From Actinomycetota bacterium (GTDB taxonomy: Bacteria; Actinomycetota; Acidimicrobiia; Acidimicrobiales; JAMCPD01): a DNA stretch of 64,000 nt. The notes under the pieces were generated by a model that saw only the letters and a list, made by a program, of their open reading frames with translations, was not told the DNA's origin and ran no database searches. The translations under genes were made by a program, and so were the position numbers. Of the stretch, positions 46,823 through 56,043 are shown piece after piece. Numbering within the stretch: the first letter of the stretch is position 1; every line of letters begins with the position of its first letter. The stretch lies in contig JAMCPD010000024.1 in NCBI GenBank assembly GCA_023379935.1, forward strand, positions 1 through 64,000, in the 5' to 3' direction.

Positions 46823-48475
46823 TCAGCCGGATGCATCTTGGACAAGTTTTCGTGCTATGACCTTTAATGCCAAAATTTCATCGGCCCCCTCAAAGATCGA
46901 CAGTACTCTGGCATCCACAAAATAACGACTCACATCAAACTCTTCAGCGTAACCCATTCCTCCATGTATCTGGAGGGCTTCTCGTGTTACCCATTCTGCC
47001 GCTTTGCATACGTATGCTTTTAACATCGACGCTTCAAGTGAACCGGAGTTTTCTGCCATTAGTCTGGCTACTTTGTAAGCAAACTGTCTGGATGCTTCTA
47101 TCAATATTGTCATACGGGCTAGCTTTACCTTTGTAAGTTGGTATGCAGCTATCGGCATTCCAAATACAATACGTTGTGATGCATATGACTGTGCAGCTTC
47201 GTATGCTGCTTGCATCAATCCTATTGCTCTGGCAGCAGTTTGGAGGCGACCATTTTCAAATCCCTGCATTTGCAGGTAAAAACCTCGCCCGAGCGCTTTC
47301 TTGCCGCCTATTAAACACTCGTCGGGAACCCACCAGTTGGATAAGGATATTTCGTAAGAGTGCATTCCCCTGTAACCAATTGTATCAATTGCCCTACCTT
47401 CTAAAATTCCCTCTGTTTTATCAGGGTTTGTTTGGGTAAAGCGAAAGCCGGTCCCCTTGCCGCGAGGTTTTGGCACTATAAACATTGAAAGTCCGCGATG
47501 GCCTTTGGAGCGATCTGGATCAGTCCTTGCCAGCAGCATAAGAACATCAGCTCTGGCGGCAAAAGTACACCAAGTTTTTACACCGTTTATTATCCACCCC
47601 TCATCGCGTTCCTCACCGTCACGGACACTGCGATCATTGTTCCCGGCAAAGTTTGCGGGTGTAGCCGTAGTTATTATGTTGGCTACATCAGAACCGAAGT
47701 CCGGTTCTGTTACGGCAACTCCGACCATAGTTTCTCCGTTGGCCAGGCGGGGGAGCCAGGTTTGCTTCTGTTCTTCAGTCCCCCCTTGGACTAGGGCACG
47801 AGTTAATATCTCGGGTCTTGTGATAAGTGATCCGCCTGCTCCAAGCGATGCCCGGGAAAGTTCTTCTGTCGCTATGACCATACCTAAGTAATCGCTTTGG
47901 TTGCCTTGTGCGAATCCCGAGTACTCTTCCGGAACCGACATGGCAAACCCGCCGATTTTAGCTACACCGGATATTATTTCTTCAGGTATATCCATATTTT
48001 CCCGATGTATCCGTTGTGCAACGGGGATGATTTTTGCGCTTGCAAACCTGTGAAAGGTCTCTTTCAACATTTCAAAATCGGGATCTAAATGAGCTGGGAA
48101 TGTTTTCTCAGCAAGATCGGCCAGAAACGTAGGGGAGCGATAGGTAGACAAAAAGTCATGTATAGGATGTGTCCACCCTTCCTCTACCCCCCACAACTTT
48201 TCTCTCCCAAGAGTGCAGCTCAGTAGCTCGCTTATCACTTGTGCTCCAAACGCAGAGGTGAGCTGTGCTTCAGTCTCTCCTTTTTCTCCGTATTCCAAGA
48301 GTGCCTCTGCCATTTTTATCCCGGCGGCGCAATGAGCTAAGTCATATTCGACTACCTGGTGATTGTCAAAGTCTTGATTGGCAGCATACTCGTTTGCTAA
48401 ATTGAGCGTTGCTTGGCGCAAAGTTTTTTCGGCGAGTTCTAATGCAATTCGTGTATTTTTTAAAATTTCAGTCAC
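46823..48475 (-). CDS. Acyl-CoA dehydrogenase
   Basis: 'VAVTEPDFGSDVANI', 'GWIINGVKTWCTFAARADVLMLLARTDP', 'REALQIHGGMGYAEEFDVSRYFVDARVLSIFEGADEILALKVIAR'. Confidence 0.94.
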   Translation of the reverse strand: MTEILKNTRIALELAEKTLRQATLNLANEYAANQDFDNHQVVEYDLAHCAAGIKMAEALLEYGEKGETEAQLTSAFGAQVISELLSCTLGREKLWGVEEGWTHPIHDFLSTYRSPTFLADLAEKTFPAHLDPDFEMLKETFHRFASAKIIPVAQRIHRENMDIPEEIISGVAKIGGFAMSVPEEYSGFAQGNQSDYLGMVIATEELSRASLGAGGSLITRPEILTRALVQGGTEEQKQTWLPRLANGETMVGVAVTEPDFGSDVANIITTATPANFAGNNDRSVRDGEERDEGWIINGVKTWCTFAARADVLMLLARTDPDRSKGHRGLSMFIVPKPRGKGTGFRFTQTNPDKTEGILEGRAIDTIGYRGMHSYEISLSNWWVPDECLIGGKKALGRGFYLQMQGFENGRLQTAARAIGLMQAAYEAAQSYASQRIVFGMPIAAYQLTKVKLARMTILIEASRQFAYKVARLMAENSGSLEASMLKAYVCKAAEWVTREALQIHGGMGYAEEFDVSRYFVDARVLSIFEGADEILALKVIARKLVQDASG

Positions 48476-48484
48476 AAGACAAGA

Positions 48485-49174
48485 TTACCTGCGGGCAATG
48501 ATTGTTACAAGCGGTGGCAGCACTATCGGATCGTTACCCGGATCAACATCCGTCAAAGAGGCCAAATAGTCAAAAACCGGCCCTTGACCTATACCAGCCT
48601 GTGCTTCTGCCCAAGCATCAATCAGCTCTAATCCGGCCTTGGTGGCCAACTCTGGCAGGAAGGCACCTACGTCTGGGTGAGGTACGTTGGGCATGGTAAA
48701 GGGCTTTCCTCCTATTCGACCGGCAGAGGTAATGGGTTCTTGAGCTACCACCCACTTGCTTGGGTGGACAGACTGAGCCATGCGTTTTAGTACCCTCAAA
48801 GGATCGGACACATACATTAGTAAAAAACGACAGAAGGCAAGATCGACTGTCTGAGGAAGAGCAAGGTCTTCACCTGACTGGGTAATGGCTATTACCTGAC
48901 TATAGGATGAAGCGGCTTTTGCCACAGCGTCACGGGCTAAAGGATTGTGATCAACGGCGTATACCCTACCAAGGGGACCAACCAACTTTGCCAGAGCTAT
49001 GCTAACATCGCCACCCCCCGCACCTACATCAACACAGGACCATCCCTCCTTTATTCCGAGTCGTTCCAATGCGGTAGCCAATGGGCGACGATACACATCA
49101 TTGCGTAGGTCAAGATGTGGTTCTTGGTATGATTCCGGTTCGGTCATATCTTGGATTCTAGTCTGTTGCGGCAT
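48485..49174 (-). CDS. Class I SAM-dependent methyltransferase
   Basis: 'WSCVDVGAGGGDVSIALAKLVGPLGRVYAVDHNP', 'VDLAFCRFLLMYVSDP'. Confidence 0.88.
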   Translation of the reverse strand: MPQQTRIQDMTEPESYQEPHLDLRNDVYRRPLATALERLGIKEGWSCVDVGAGGGDVSIALAKLVGPLGRVYAVDHNPLARDAVAKAASSYSQVIAITQSGEDLALPQTVDLAFCRFLLMYVSDPLRVLKRMAQSVHPSKWVVAQEPITSAGRIGGKPFTMPNVPHPDVGAFLPELATKAGLELIDAWAEAQAGIGQGPVFDYLASLTDVDPGNDPIVLPPLVTIIARR

Positions 49175-49237
49175 GGAGGTTGATTAGTTTCCTCCGTAGG
49201 TTTGCTAATACGGTTCATTAAAAGCTAGTCTAGTGGA

Positions 49238-49771
49238 ATGCGTGTTACCATGTTACTTTGTGATGCTGTTCAGGTAGCAGAAGGAAAACTTTATATATTA
49301 GGTGGCGGTTGGAGTTTGACTGGCCCCGGTCCGTCTCCTTGTGCTGTCGCAATGAAGATAGAGGTTGACTGGAATGAAGCGCAGGATTCTCACAGTTGGG
49401 AGCTTGCCATTGAGGATGCCGATGGGCAACCCGTATTAATCCAAACCCCACAAGGTGAGTTCCCCGTAAAGGTCAACGGTGAGTTTCAGGTCAATCGCCC
49501 GCTGGAAGCCCCCAAGGGTAGTCCAGCTGACGTAGCACTGGCTGTGAATTTTGGGCCTTTACCTCTCAATCCGGGAGGACGCTTTATTTGGCGGCTATCC
49601 ATAGACGGTATTTCCGAGCAGGATTGGACGGTTGCCTTCACTACTCGCTCTGCCTTTGGCGATAGTCCGCCTGGTGGAACCGGTGGTGGACCATTTTGGG
49701 AAAAAGGCCCTGGTGAAGGAGGATTTGGTGGACTACCGGATGATTGGCAAAATGGTGGTGATATGCTATGA
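49238..49771 (+). CDS. Conserved hypothetical protein (DUF6941-like)
   Basis: 'LLCDAVQVAEGKLYILGGGWSLTGPG..' beta-rich protein with Gly-rich tail. Confidence 0.65.
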   Translation: MRVTMLLCDAVQVAEGKLYILGGGWSLTGPGPSPCAVAMKIEVDWNEAQDSHSWELAIEDADGQPVLIQTPQGEFPVKVNGEFQVNRPLEAPKGSPADVALAVNFGPLPLNPGGRFIWRLSIDGISEQDWTVAFTTRSAFGDSPPGGTGGGPFWEKGPGEGGFGGLPDDWQNGGDML

Positions 49772-50274
49772 GTGTGCATGAACGTCCCTTTGGAAGATGT
49801 TTAGAAGATTTTGTGGTTGGTGACATCTATCGTCACTGGCCGGGAAAAACCATTACAGAATATGATGACCATCTATTTTGTATGATTACAATGAATCATC
49901 ACCCTTTACACACAGATGAGTGGTTTGCCGCCTCTCAAACTGTTCATGGTAAGAATGTTGTGGTGGGAAACCTTGTTTATTCAATAGCTCTTGGTATGAG
50001 TGTTCCCGATGTAAGTGGGGCTGCTATTGCCAATCTGGAGGTGGAATCACTTATTCACAAAAATCCCACCTTTCATGGCGATACCATCTATGCTGAAACT
50101 AAAGTTTTGGATGCAAAAGAGTCCTCATCTAAGCCTGATAGAGGCATAGTCACAGTAGAGACTAGAGTTTTCAATCAGCGTGGAGATGAGGTATGTTATT
50201 TCAAGCGTAAGGTCATGGTGTGGAAGCGTGAGTATCTGCCTCCCAGAAAACGGCCATACCCGGTTGATGTGTAG
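49768..50274 (+). CDS. MaoC-family dehydratase
   Basis: 'RCLEDFVVGDIYRHWPGKTITEYDDHLFCMITMNHHPLHTDEWFA'; ATGA overlap with the upstream gene. Confidence 0.88.
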   Translation: MSVHERPFGRCLEDFVVGDIYRHWPGKTITEYDDHLFCMITMNHHPLHTDEWFAASQTVHGKNVVVGNLVYSIALGMSVPDVSGAAIANLEVESLIHKNPTFHGDTIYAETKVLDAKESSSKPDRGIVTVETRVFNQRGDEVCYFKRKVMVWKREYLPPRKRPYPVDV

Positions 50275-50289
50275 GGTGGTTTTGCGACA

Positions 50290-50847
50290 ATGCCCAAGAT
50301 TGCAGTGTCTGAAATAATAGCTGATGTTGTCGTAGTTAGCACAGATGTCCATCCTGACCCGAGAGGAACTTTTGCTGAAACCTATCGTCGCAGTTGGTTT
50401 AGCCTGGGTAGGGAGATGGTACAAGCTAATCTTTCGCGTAAGCAGGCAGGATCAGTTGTAGGTCTCCACTACCATTTGCACCAAGCGGACTACTGGTATG
50501 TAGTGGCCGGTCATGCAAGAGTTGTACTGCATGATTTGCGAGAGGGTTCTCCGAGTGTGTCTAAGACAATGCACTTGGATATGGAGGCTCACAAGAATCT
50601 TGGTGTATTCATACCTCCTGGCGTAGCACACGGTTTTGCTGCCGTATCAGACATAACCCTTGTCTATCTAGTTGATTCCTACTACAATCCCGCCGATGAA
50701 CTGGGGGTAGCTTGGGATGATCCTGATATAGCGGCTGATTGGCTGGTTGAGTCCCCTGTTGTCTCAGAACGGGACAAGACGAATCCTTGTGCCAGCCGGC
50801 TTGATTCAAGATACCGTCCTATTTATGCTATGAGGATGCCCGGGTAG
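50290..50847 (+). CDS. dTDP-4-dehydrorhamnose 3,5-epimerase-family cupin protein
   Basis: 'DVVVVSTDVHPDPRGTFAETYRRSWF', 'QANLSRKQAGSVVGLHYH', 'FIPPGVAHGFAAVSD'. Confidence 0.88.
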   Translation: MPKIAVSEIIADVVVVSTDVHPDPRGTFAETYRRSWFSLGREMVQANLSRKQAGSVVGLHYHLHQADYWYVVAGHARVVLHDLREGSPSVSKTMHLDMEAHKNLGVFIPPGVAHGFAAVSDITLVYLVDSYYNPADELGVAWDDPDIAADWLVESPVVSERDKTNPCASRLDSRYRPIYAMRMPG

Positions 50848-50880
50848 TTTATTGCTGGTTCAGTTGCCGTCGGTTGCCAG

Positions 50881-50906
50881 ATCCAGGTGACACATCTGGA
50901 TTTTTT
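50881..50906 (+). terminator. Rho-independent-like terminator after the rmlC-like gene
   Basis: ATCCAG-GTGACACAT-CTGGAT followed by TTTTT. Confidence 0.65.
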
Positions 50907-51004
50907 CGCCTAACGATACCACCCAGTGTAGTAATTGCTATAAACTTTTAAGTATGTTGTGTGTTTGTAAAGACTTAATTGAACAGGGTTAACCGATTAG
51001 CTAA

Positions 51005-51853
51005 ATGGTGATTTTACTAATACTGTTTGCTGTTTTGATACTGCTTAGCTTATTTGCTTGGTTATATAACAGGTCATCAAATTCAAAAGACATTGCTATT
51101 GAAAAGCATGAACGTGAGATGCAGTTGCTGCGCCACATGGTGGAGAACTCTCATCAAGGCATGCAAGGCACATCATCTGAGCAAGCGGCGGCTGGATATG
51201 ATGGTCTGAACAAGTATGGAGGATTAAGCGAACAGTTTGGATCACAAAATAAGTATAAGAGGATAGGCGGGTTTAGGAAATTTTTGCGTCATGATCCTTC
51301 GTTTAAGATAAGCAAATTAGGAGGTGCAGTTTTAGCGATAGTCGTGGTGGTGCTATTGGTCATTACGGGCATAAAGCTTATTGGATCCTCGACATCTGCT
51401 ACACCGGCAGGTTCTTCGACTCCTGTCACATCGAAACCTTCCGGCGATAAGGCTATCTCAGGCAATAAAACGGCCACAACAAGGCCTGCGGTCAAAACCA
51501 AACCCAAAGCCTCTTCAACCAAGAACAATCCCAAGACTACGGTTACCAAAAAGAGCGTTTCTTTGATCTCCTTCAACTCAGCTACCGCGCAGTATTCGAT
51601 TCCCGGATCAACTTTTACTTTGACGGTTGATACCACAGGACCTTGTTGGATCGAGGTGACACAAGGTGTTGGTGGATCTCAACTATGGCAAGGAACATTA
51701 GTCAACGGACAGTCCCGCTCATTTGCTGCCTCTACTCCTTTGTGGATACGCATGGGGGCTGTTCCTGAGGTGCAACTTTTAGTAGATAATGTTCCAGTTG
51801 CGTTGCCTCCCGGTTCTCCTACCGTTTATAATGCAGTATTTTCGCCGTCTTGA
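51005..51853 (+). CDS. Membrane protein with C-terminal RodZ-like DUF4115 domain
   Basis: TM region then 'TFTLTVDTTGPCWIEVTQGVGGSQLWQGTLVNGQSRSFAASTPLWIRMGAVPEVQLLVDNVPVALP'. Confidence 0.75.
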   Translation: MVILLILFAVLILLSLFAWLYNRSSNSKDIAIEKHEREMQLLRHMVENSHQGMQGTSSEQAAAGYDGLNKYGGLSEQFGSQNKYKRIGGFRKFLRHDPSFKISKLGGAVLAIVVVVLLVITGIKLIGSSTSATPAGSSTPVTSKPSGDKAISGNKTATTRPAVKTKPKASSTKNNPKTTVTKKSVSLISFNSATAQYSIPGSTFTLTVDTTGPCWIEVTQGVGGSQLWQGTLVNGQSRSFAASTPLWIRMGAVPEVQLLVDNVPVALPPGSPTVYNAVFSPS

Positions 51854-51909
51854 ACTTTAGCTTGTATTGATCAAAGTATATCGTTAAACAGTTACCCAGC
51901 TACGGTCTA

Positions 51910-52152
51910 TCACACCGCCACATCCACCACGGAGATCGTTCTGTTGAACTTCTCTAGCCTGTTTCTCATGGCTGAGGCTATGGAGGTCACAGCATGCTCT
52001 TTTACCTGTGCTTCTTGGGCACCAACCTGCTTACGTACCCATGTGTTGCTAAGACTCGATACGTAAGACATTAAAGCATATTCTGTTAAAGCATAGCGCT
52101 CATCTAAATCACGGAATATTTCAGTTCTGTTTGTACTACTGTAGTGTCGCAC
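51910..52152 (-). pseudogene. Short fragment, possibly a transposase relic
   Basis: 'IFRDLDERYALTEYALMSYVSSLSNTWVRKQVGAQEAQVKEHAVTSIASAM' weakly resembles OrfB/TnpB-type N-terminal fragments; its 5' end lies in an inverted repeat. Confidence 0.3.
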
Positions 52153-52281
52153 AATTAGGTAAGCGGTTGTGATATAATTGTATTATGTATTATGAACAAT
52201 CCTGCTCTCGCTCTATAAAATTACGAATGCTTAACGCATGACACTCCTGAAGCAATCACCGATTAAAACTGGGACACTACA
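52140..52281. repeat. 142-bp segment bounded by inverted repeats (MITE-like or IS-end remnant)
   Basis: TGTAGTGTC at 52140-52148 and GACACTACA at 52273-52281, with further imperfect symmetry inside (..CA...TTA). Confidence 0.5.
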
Positions 52282-52328
52282 CCGGGTGATTTTTCGAGCG
52301 TATTTGGTCAACTAACCCAAAGTAGACC

Positions 52329-53045
52329 TTAAGCCGTTTGTGTGTTCCATTCCGTAGGTGTCACCACAACTACATTCTTTTGAACCGCCAGTTTTTGAGC
52401 TAACTCATCAATAGATGCTCCCACTGCACAAGCCACGCATACTTTTCCCGTAGCTTGTCCTAAAAGCTCGGCTCTGCGTAAAGAACGCTCAATATCGTTT
52501 ACATCAATTCTCGATGAAACCTCAGCTACAATATAAACCGAAACTTTATCGTCTTTGCCAATAGCGGAATGCACCGCATCTGCAAGCAAGATGTCACAAC
52601 GGAAATCATCCTCAGCACCGGCCTTGGTAAGTAAACTGTCGAGATCTCCTCTATTGATAAGGTGTACTTGACGAAATCCTCGACTGGCAAGGTATGCGGT
52701 TGCTTTCTCTCGCCATTGCGATTCAAAGTAACCACCTTTGAGTTGACCAATGTCATTCCCGTAGCGCTCAGCTATCTTTTCTATGCGGCTAAGACGGCTC
52801 TCGTGGCGTTTGGAAACCTCCACCAATTCGGCCAAAGTCGACTCATGGCGCTCAGCTATCTTTTCTATGCGGCTAAGACGGCTCTCGTGGCGTTTGGAAA
52901 TCTCTATTAGCTTTTCAAGTTTGTCATCCATTGATGCAACTTTTTCAGGAAGCTCCAAAAGCCTCTCCGACAACACTACAGCCCGCAACTCTTCTGCCAG
53001 ACTTGGGTTTTGCCGCATTTCAGTAATTATTTCTAGGGTATTCAC
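52329..53045 (-). CDS. DUF3782-like coiled-coil protein with C-terminal nuclease-like domain
   Basis: Repeated coiled coil 'SKRHESRLSRIEKIAER' then 'YFESQWREKATAYLASRGFRQVHLINRGD..EDDFRCDILLADA..VYIVAEVSSRID'. Confidence 0.7.
   Translation of the reverse strand: MNTLEIITEMRQNPSLAEELRAVVLSERLLELPEKVASMDDKLEKLIEISKRHESRLSRIEKIAERHESTLAELVEVSKRHESRLSRIEKIAERYGNDIGQLKGGYFESQWREKATAYLASRGFRQVHLINRGDLDSLLTKAGAEDDFRCDILLADAVHSAIGKDDKVSVYIVAEVSSRIDVNDIERSLRRAELLGQATGKVCVACAVGASIDELAQKLAVQKNVVVVTPTEWNTQTA
52764..52900. repeat. Perfect 53-bp direct repeat, 84-bp period, inside the coiled-coil gene
   Basis: gcgctcagctatcttttctatgcggctaagacggctctcgtggcgtttggaaa at 52764-52816 and 52848-52900. Confidence 0.95.
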
Positions 53046-53407
53046 TACTTCTCCTTTTACTTTATTATACTGCCACCTTGACAGCTAAAGCAAACATATC
53101 AGAGGGGTATGACAGTTAGATGGTTAAACAACAATGACTAGGCATTAATTGGCTTAGGTCAGATTGTCTATAGTTATCATAGTGTTTGGAAAACCGGCAC
53201 TATGTCAGGCCATAGGAGTGTGGGCCAGAGCCTTATCAGAGTGCATAATTATGCAAATACAGCAGGTTCTAACGTGGAAAATAGGAGCACAAATCCAAGC
53301 TCATGGACACTAAAACAGGTTTATGTACAGTTTTCGAATACTGACCACGCTCATAGGTAGTCGCGCACGAACCAACTGAGGTATTAATCTCATAACCGGT
53401 ATCACTC

Positions 53408-55687
53408 CTAAAACCGTACACACGAATCTGAGATCGAAACCGAATCCAATATAAAAGCCAACACAAAAGCCTCCTGTTTCCAAGCATCGTAACGTCCCGA
53501 TGGTCCATGGTGACCGGCTCCCATTTCACATTTAAATATAATTTTGCCGGGATAGTTGGAGTGACGAAGCTTAGCTACCAATTTTGCCGGCTCCCAGTAA
53601 CCTACCCTTGGATCGTTAATTCCTGCTGTTATCAGCATATCTGGATAATGACCGGTGTTGTTTTTAGATGGTTCAACACCAAGGTTACCAGCAGGATCGT
53701 ATCTGTCCGACAGATTGTCGTAAGGTGACCACTTCTTGATCCATTCGTATGCCTTAGGGTCGTCTTTGGGGTTACCCCACTCGTCCCATTCGGTTGCGGT
53801 AAGAGGTAGGGTGTCATCCATCATTGTAGTCAAGCAGTCCACAAAGGGGACCTCTGCAACCACGGCTTTCCACAAGGAGGGATCAAGGTTAACCGCTTGG
53901 GTTATGGCTGCTCCTCCGGCACTTCCACCCCTGATAACCAGCTTGTCTCTTGATGTCCAACCCTGTTTTATCAGGTGTCTCCCACATGCCACAAGGTCAT
54001 CAAAAGTATTATGTTTATGTTGCAGTTTACCCTCTTGATACCACCTTCTCCCCATTTCGCCGCCGCCGCGTACATGAGCAATGGCATATATAAATCCTCG
54101 ATCCAGCAAACTCAAGCGTGAAGAGGAAAAGATGGGATCAGTGCTTATCTCGTACGCCCCGTAGGCGTATAACAAAGTGGGCGAGCACAGATTGTCATCA
54201 TGCAGATCTTTCCGGTAGGCAACTGATATCGGGATTGCAGTACCGTCTTTGCTGGCAGCAGTTATTCTGTCAGTTTGGTATTTTTCCGGATCGTATCCCC
54301 CTAATACCGCTTGGCGTTTACGAAGGAATGAGGTATGCTTCAAAAAGTAATAGTCGTAAACCGACCAGGGGGTTACAAGTGAGGTATATTCATAACGCAA
54401 AACATTAGAGGTTGCTTCAGGGTTGGGCCCAATTATACAGGTTGAGACAAGCTCAGGTCGATCAATGATAACTTCCCGACCAAGTCCCGATTCCTCATTG
54501 TTTGAAGTTTGCATCACTACTATCTGCAGGTAACCCCCGCTGCGTTCATGGATAACCAGATAATCCGCGAATACCTCCATCTGTTCTATGCGAATACCGG
54601 GTCGATGGGGCACAAGTTCTATCCAGTTTTGAGGATTATATCGATCCGGGTCATCAACCGGAACTCTCATAATACGAAAGTCCGCTGCGTTGTAGTTGGT
54701 CAGTATCCACAACTCTGTCAAGTGATGTTCCACTGAGTATTCCATACCTTCTTGCCTCGGCGCCACGACTGAGAAGCCTTTTTCAGGGGCGTTTGCATCT
54801 ATTATCCAGACCTCGCTTGTTGTCTTGGACTCTAAGTTCAAAAATATATAAGTGTTATCTTTGCTCTTGGAGCAGCTTAAGTAGTACCTTGGGTCGTTTT
54901 CCGTCCAGAGAAGCTCATCGGTTTCAACAGTACTCCCCAAGCGGTGTCGCCACAGTTGATATGGACGCAATGTTTCATCCAGTTTCGTATAAAAAAAGGA
55001 GCTGCTGTCGTTTGCCCAGGCTAGAGAGTAAGATGTTTCGGATATCGCAAAAGGCAGTTCTAACCCTGTTTCCAAGTCCTTTACCTTTAACTCAAAGACT
55101 TCATTGCCGGTGTTGTCCAGCGAATACGCCAAAAATCGATGGTTGGGACTCGGCTCAAATACCCCAATACCGCAGTATCCTTCACCGTTGCTTAGCTCGT
55201 TCTGGTCTAAAATAATCTCTTCCGTCTCTTTTTTGAGCTCTTTTGTCAAGGTTCCGCCTGTGGAGGTTTCCTCTGTTGCAGTTTCTACGGCGGGCTTTCT
55301 ATAGTACACAGGGTAGCTTTTGCCTTCAAAAGTACAACTGTAATAAAGCCAGTTACCTCTTTTTACCGGAACAGTGCGATCGTTTTGAGCTATTCTGTTC
55401 TTGATCTCTTCATAAAGCCTCTCCTCTGACTTTCTCAGGTGTGCGTTAGCCGCCTTGGCATAGAGGTTCTCCTTTTCTAAGTAGGCTATGACCTCAGGAT
55501 CAGCTTGATTTCTCAGCCAGTACCAGTTGTCGGTACGGCTGTCGCCATGTGCGGTTATCACAAAAGGGTGTTTGGCGGCCAAAGGGGGATTGATATTCTC
55601 ATCTGCAGTTGTGGACATTAAAGTAGCATTATACCAGTTCATATCCAAGACCAACCGGTATCCCACAAGCTCACTCAGGAAAAACAT
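53408..55687 (-). CDS. Prolyl oligopeptidase family (oligopeptidase B-like) S9 serine peptidase
   Basis: 'LLYAYGAYEISTDPIFSSSRLSLLDRGFIYAIAHVRGGGEMGRRWYQEGK', 'RGGSAGGAAITQAVNLDPSLWKAVVAEVPFVD'; start may be internal. Confidence 0.92.
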   Translation of the reverse strand: MFFLSELVGYRLVLDMNWYNATLMSTTADENINPPLAAKHPFVITAHGDSRTDNWYWLRNQADPEVIAYLEKENLYAKAANAHLRKSEERLYEEIKNRIAQNDRTVPVKRGNWLYYSCTFEGKSYPVYYRKPAVETATEETSTGGTLTKELKKETEEIILDQNELSNGEGYCGIGVFEPSPNHRFLAYSLDNTGNEVFELKVKDLETGLELPFAISETSYSLAWANDSSSFFYTKLDETLRPYQLWRHRLGSTVETDELLWTENDPRYYLSCSKSKDNTYIFLNLESKTTSEVWIIDANAPEKGFSVVAPRQEGMEYSVEHHLTELWILTNYNAADFRIMRVPVDDPDRYNPQNWIELVPHRPGIRIEQMEVFADYLVIHERSGGYLQIVVMQTSNNEESGLGREVIIDRPELVSTCIIGPNPEATSNVLRYEYTSLVTPWSVYDYYFLKHTSFLRKRQAVLGGYDPEKYQTDRITAASKDGTAIPISVAYRKDLHDDNLCSPTLLYAYGAYEISTDPIFSSSRLSLLDRGFIYAIAHVRGGGEMGRRWYQEGKLQHKHNTFDDLVACGRHLIKQGWTSRDKLVIRGGSAGGAAITQAVNLDPSLWKAVVAEVPFVDCLTTMMDDTLPLTATEWDEWGNPKDDPKAYEWIKKWSPYDNLSDRYDPAGNLGVEPSKNNTGHYPDMLITAGINDPRVGYWEPAKLVAKLRHSNYPGKIIFKCEMGAGHHGPSGRYDAWKQEAFVLAFILDSVSISDSCVRF

Positions 55688-56007
55688 GTGTAATCAAAAA
55701 GATCATAATATATTTACAGCACCGGTAGTTCTCGATGTCCCCCTTTGTTGTGATCAACATGGAAACGAAGTTGATGTGCTCATTGAGCATGGCAATAGCT
55801 CGCTGCCGTGGTGGCAAAGTTTGGACCATCAGCCAATAAAGATTTTCACTTGTCTTTAAACAAGGCGCGGGATTCTATACAGTAGGTAACCCAGCGGTGA
55901 ACCTTGACTTGTCTGTAGTGGGAGCGAGTCAGACAGACAAAGTGGTGCTAAAGCGGTTCTTTGGTACGAGACAGATTCTATTTCGTGTTTAATTTATTTT
56001 TTTCTGC

Positions 56008-56036
56008 TTGACTAGTAGCATTTTATTTGTTACTAT
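56008..56036 (+). promoter_or_regulatory. Putative suf operon promoter
   Basis: TTGACT (56008-56013), 17 bp, TACTAT (56031-56036); GTG start 7 nt downstream of the -10. Confidence 0.6.
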
Positions 56037-56043
56037 GTAGATA

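Noticed and set aside
55527-55859. 110-aa ORF opposite the 5' end of the oligopeptidase gene
   Set aside because: The first half is antisense to the peptidase CDS; the remaining 57 aa have no recognisable motif.
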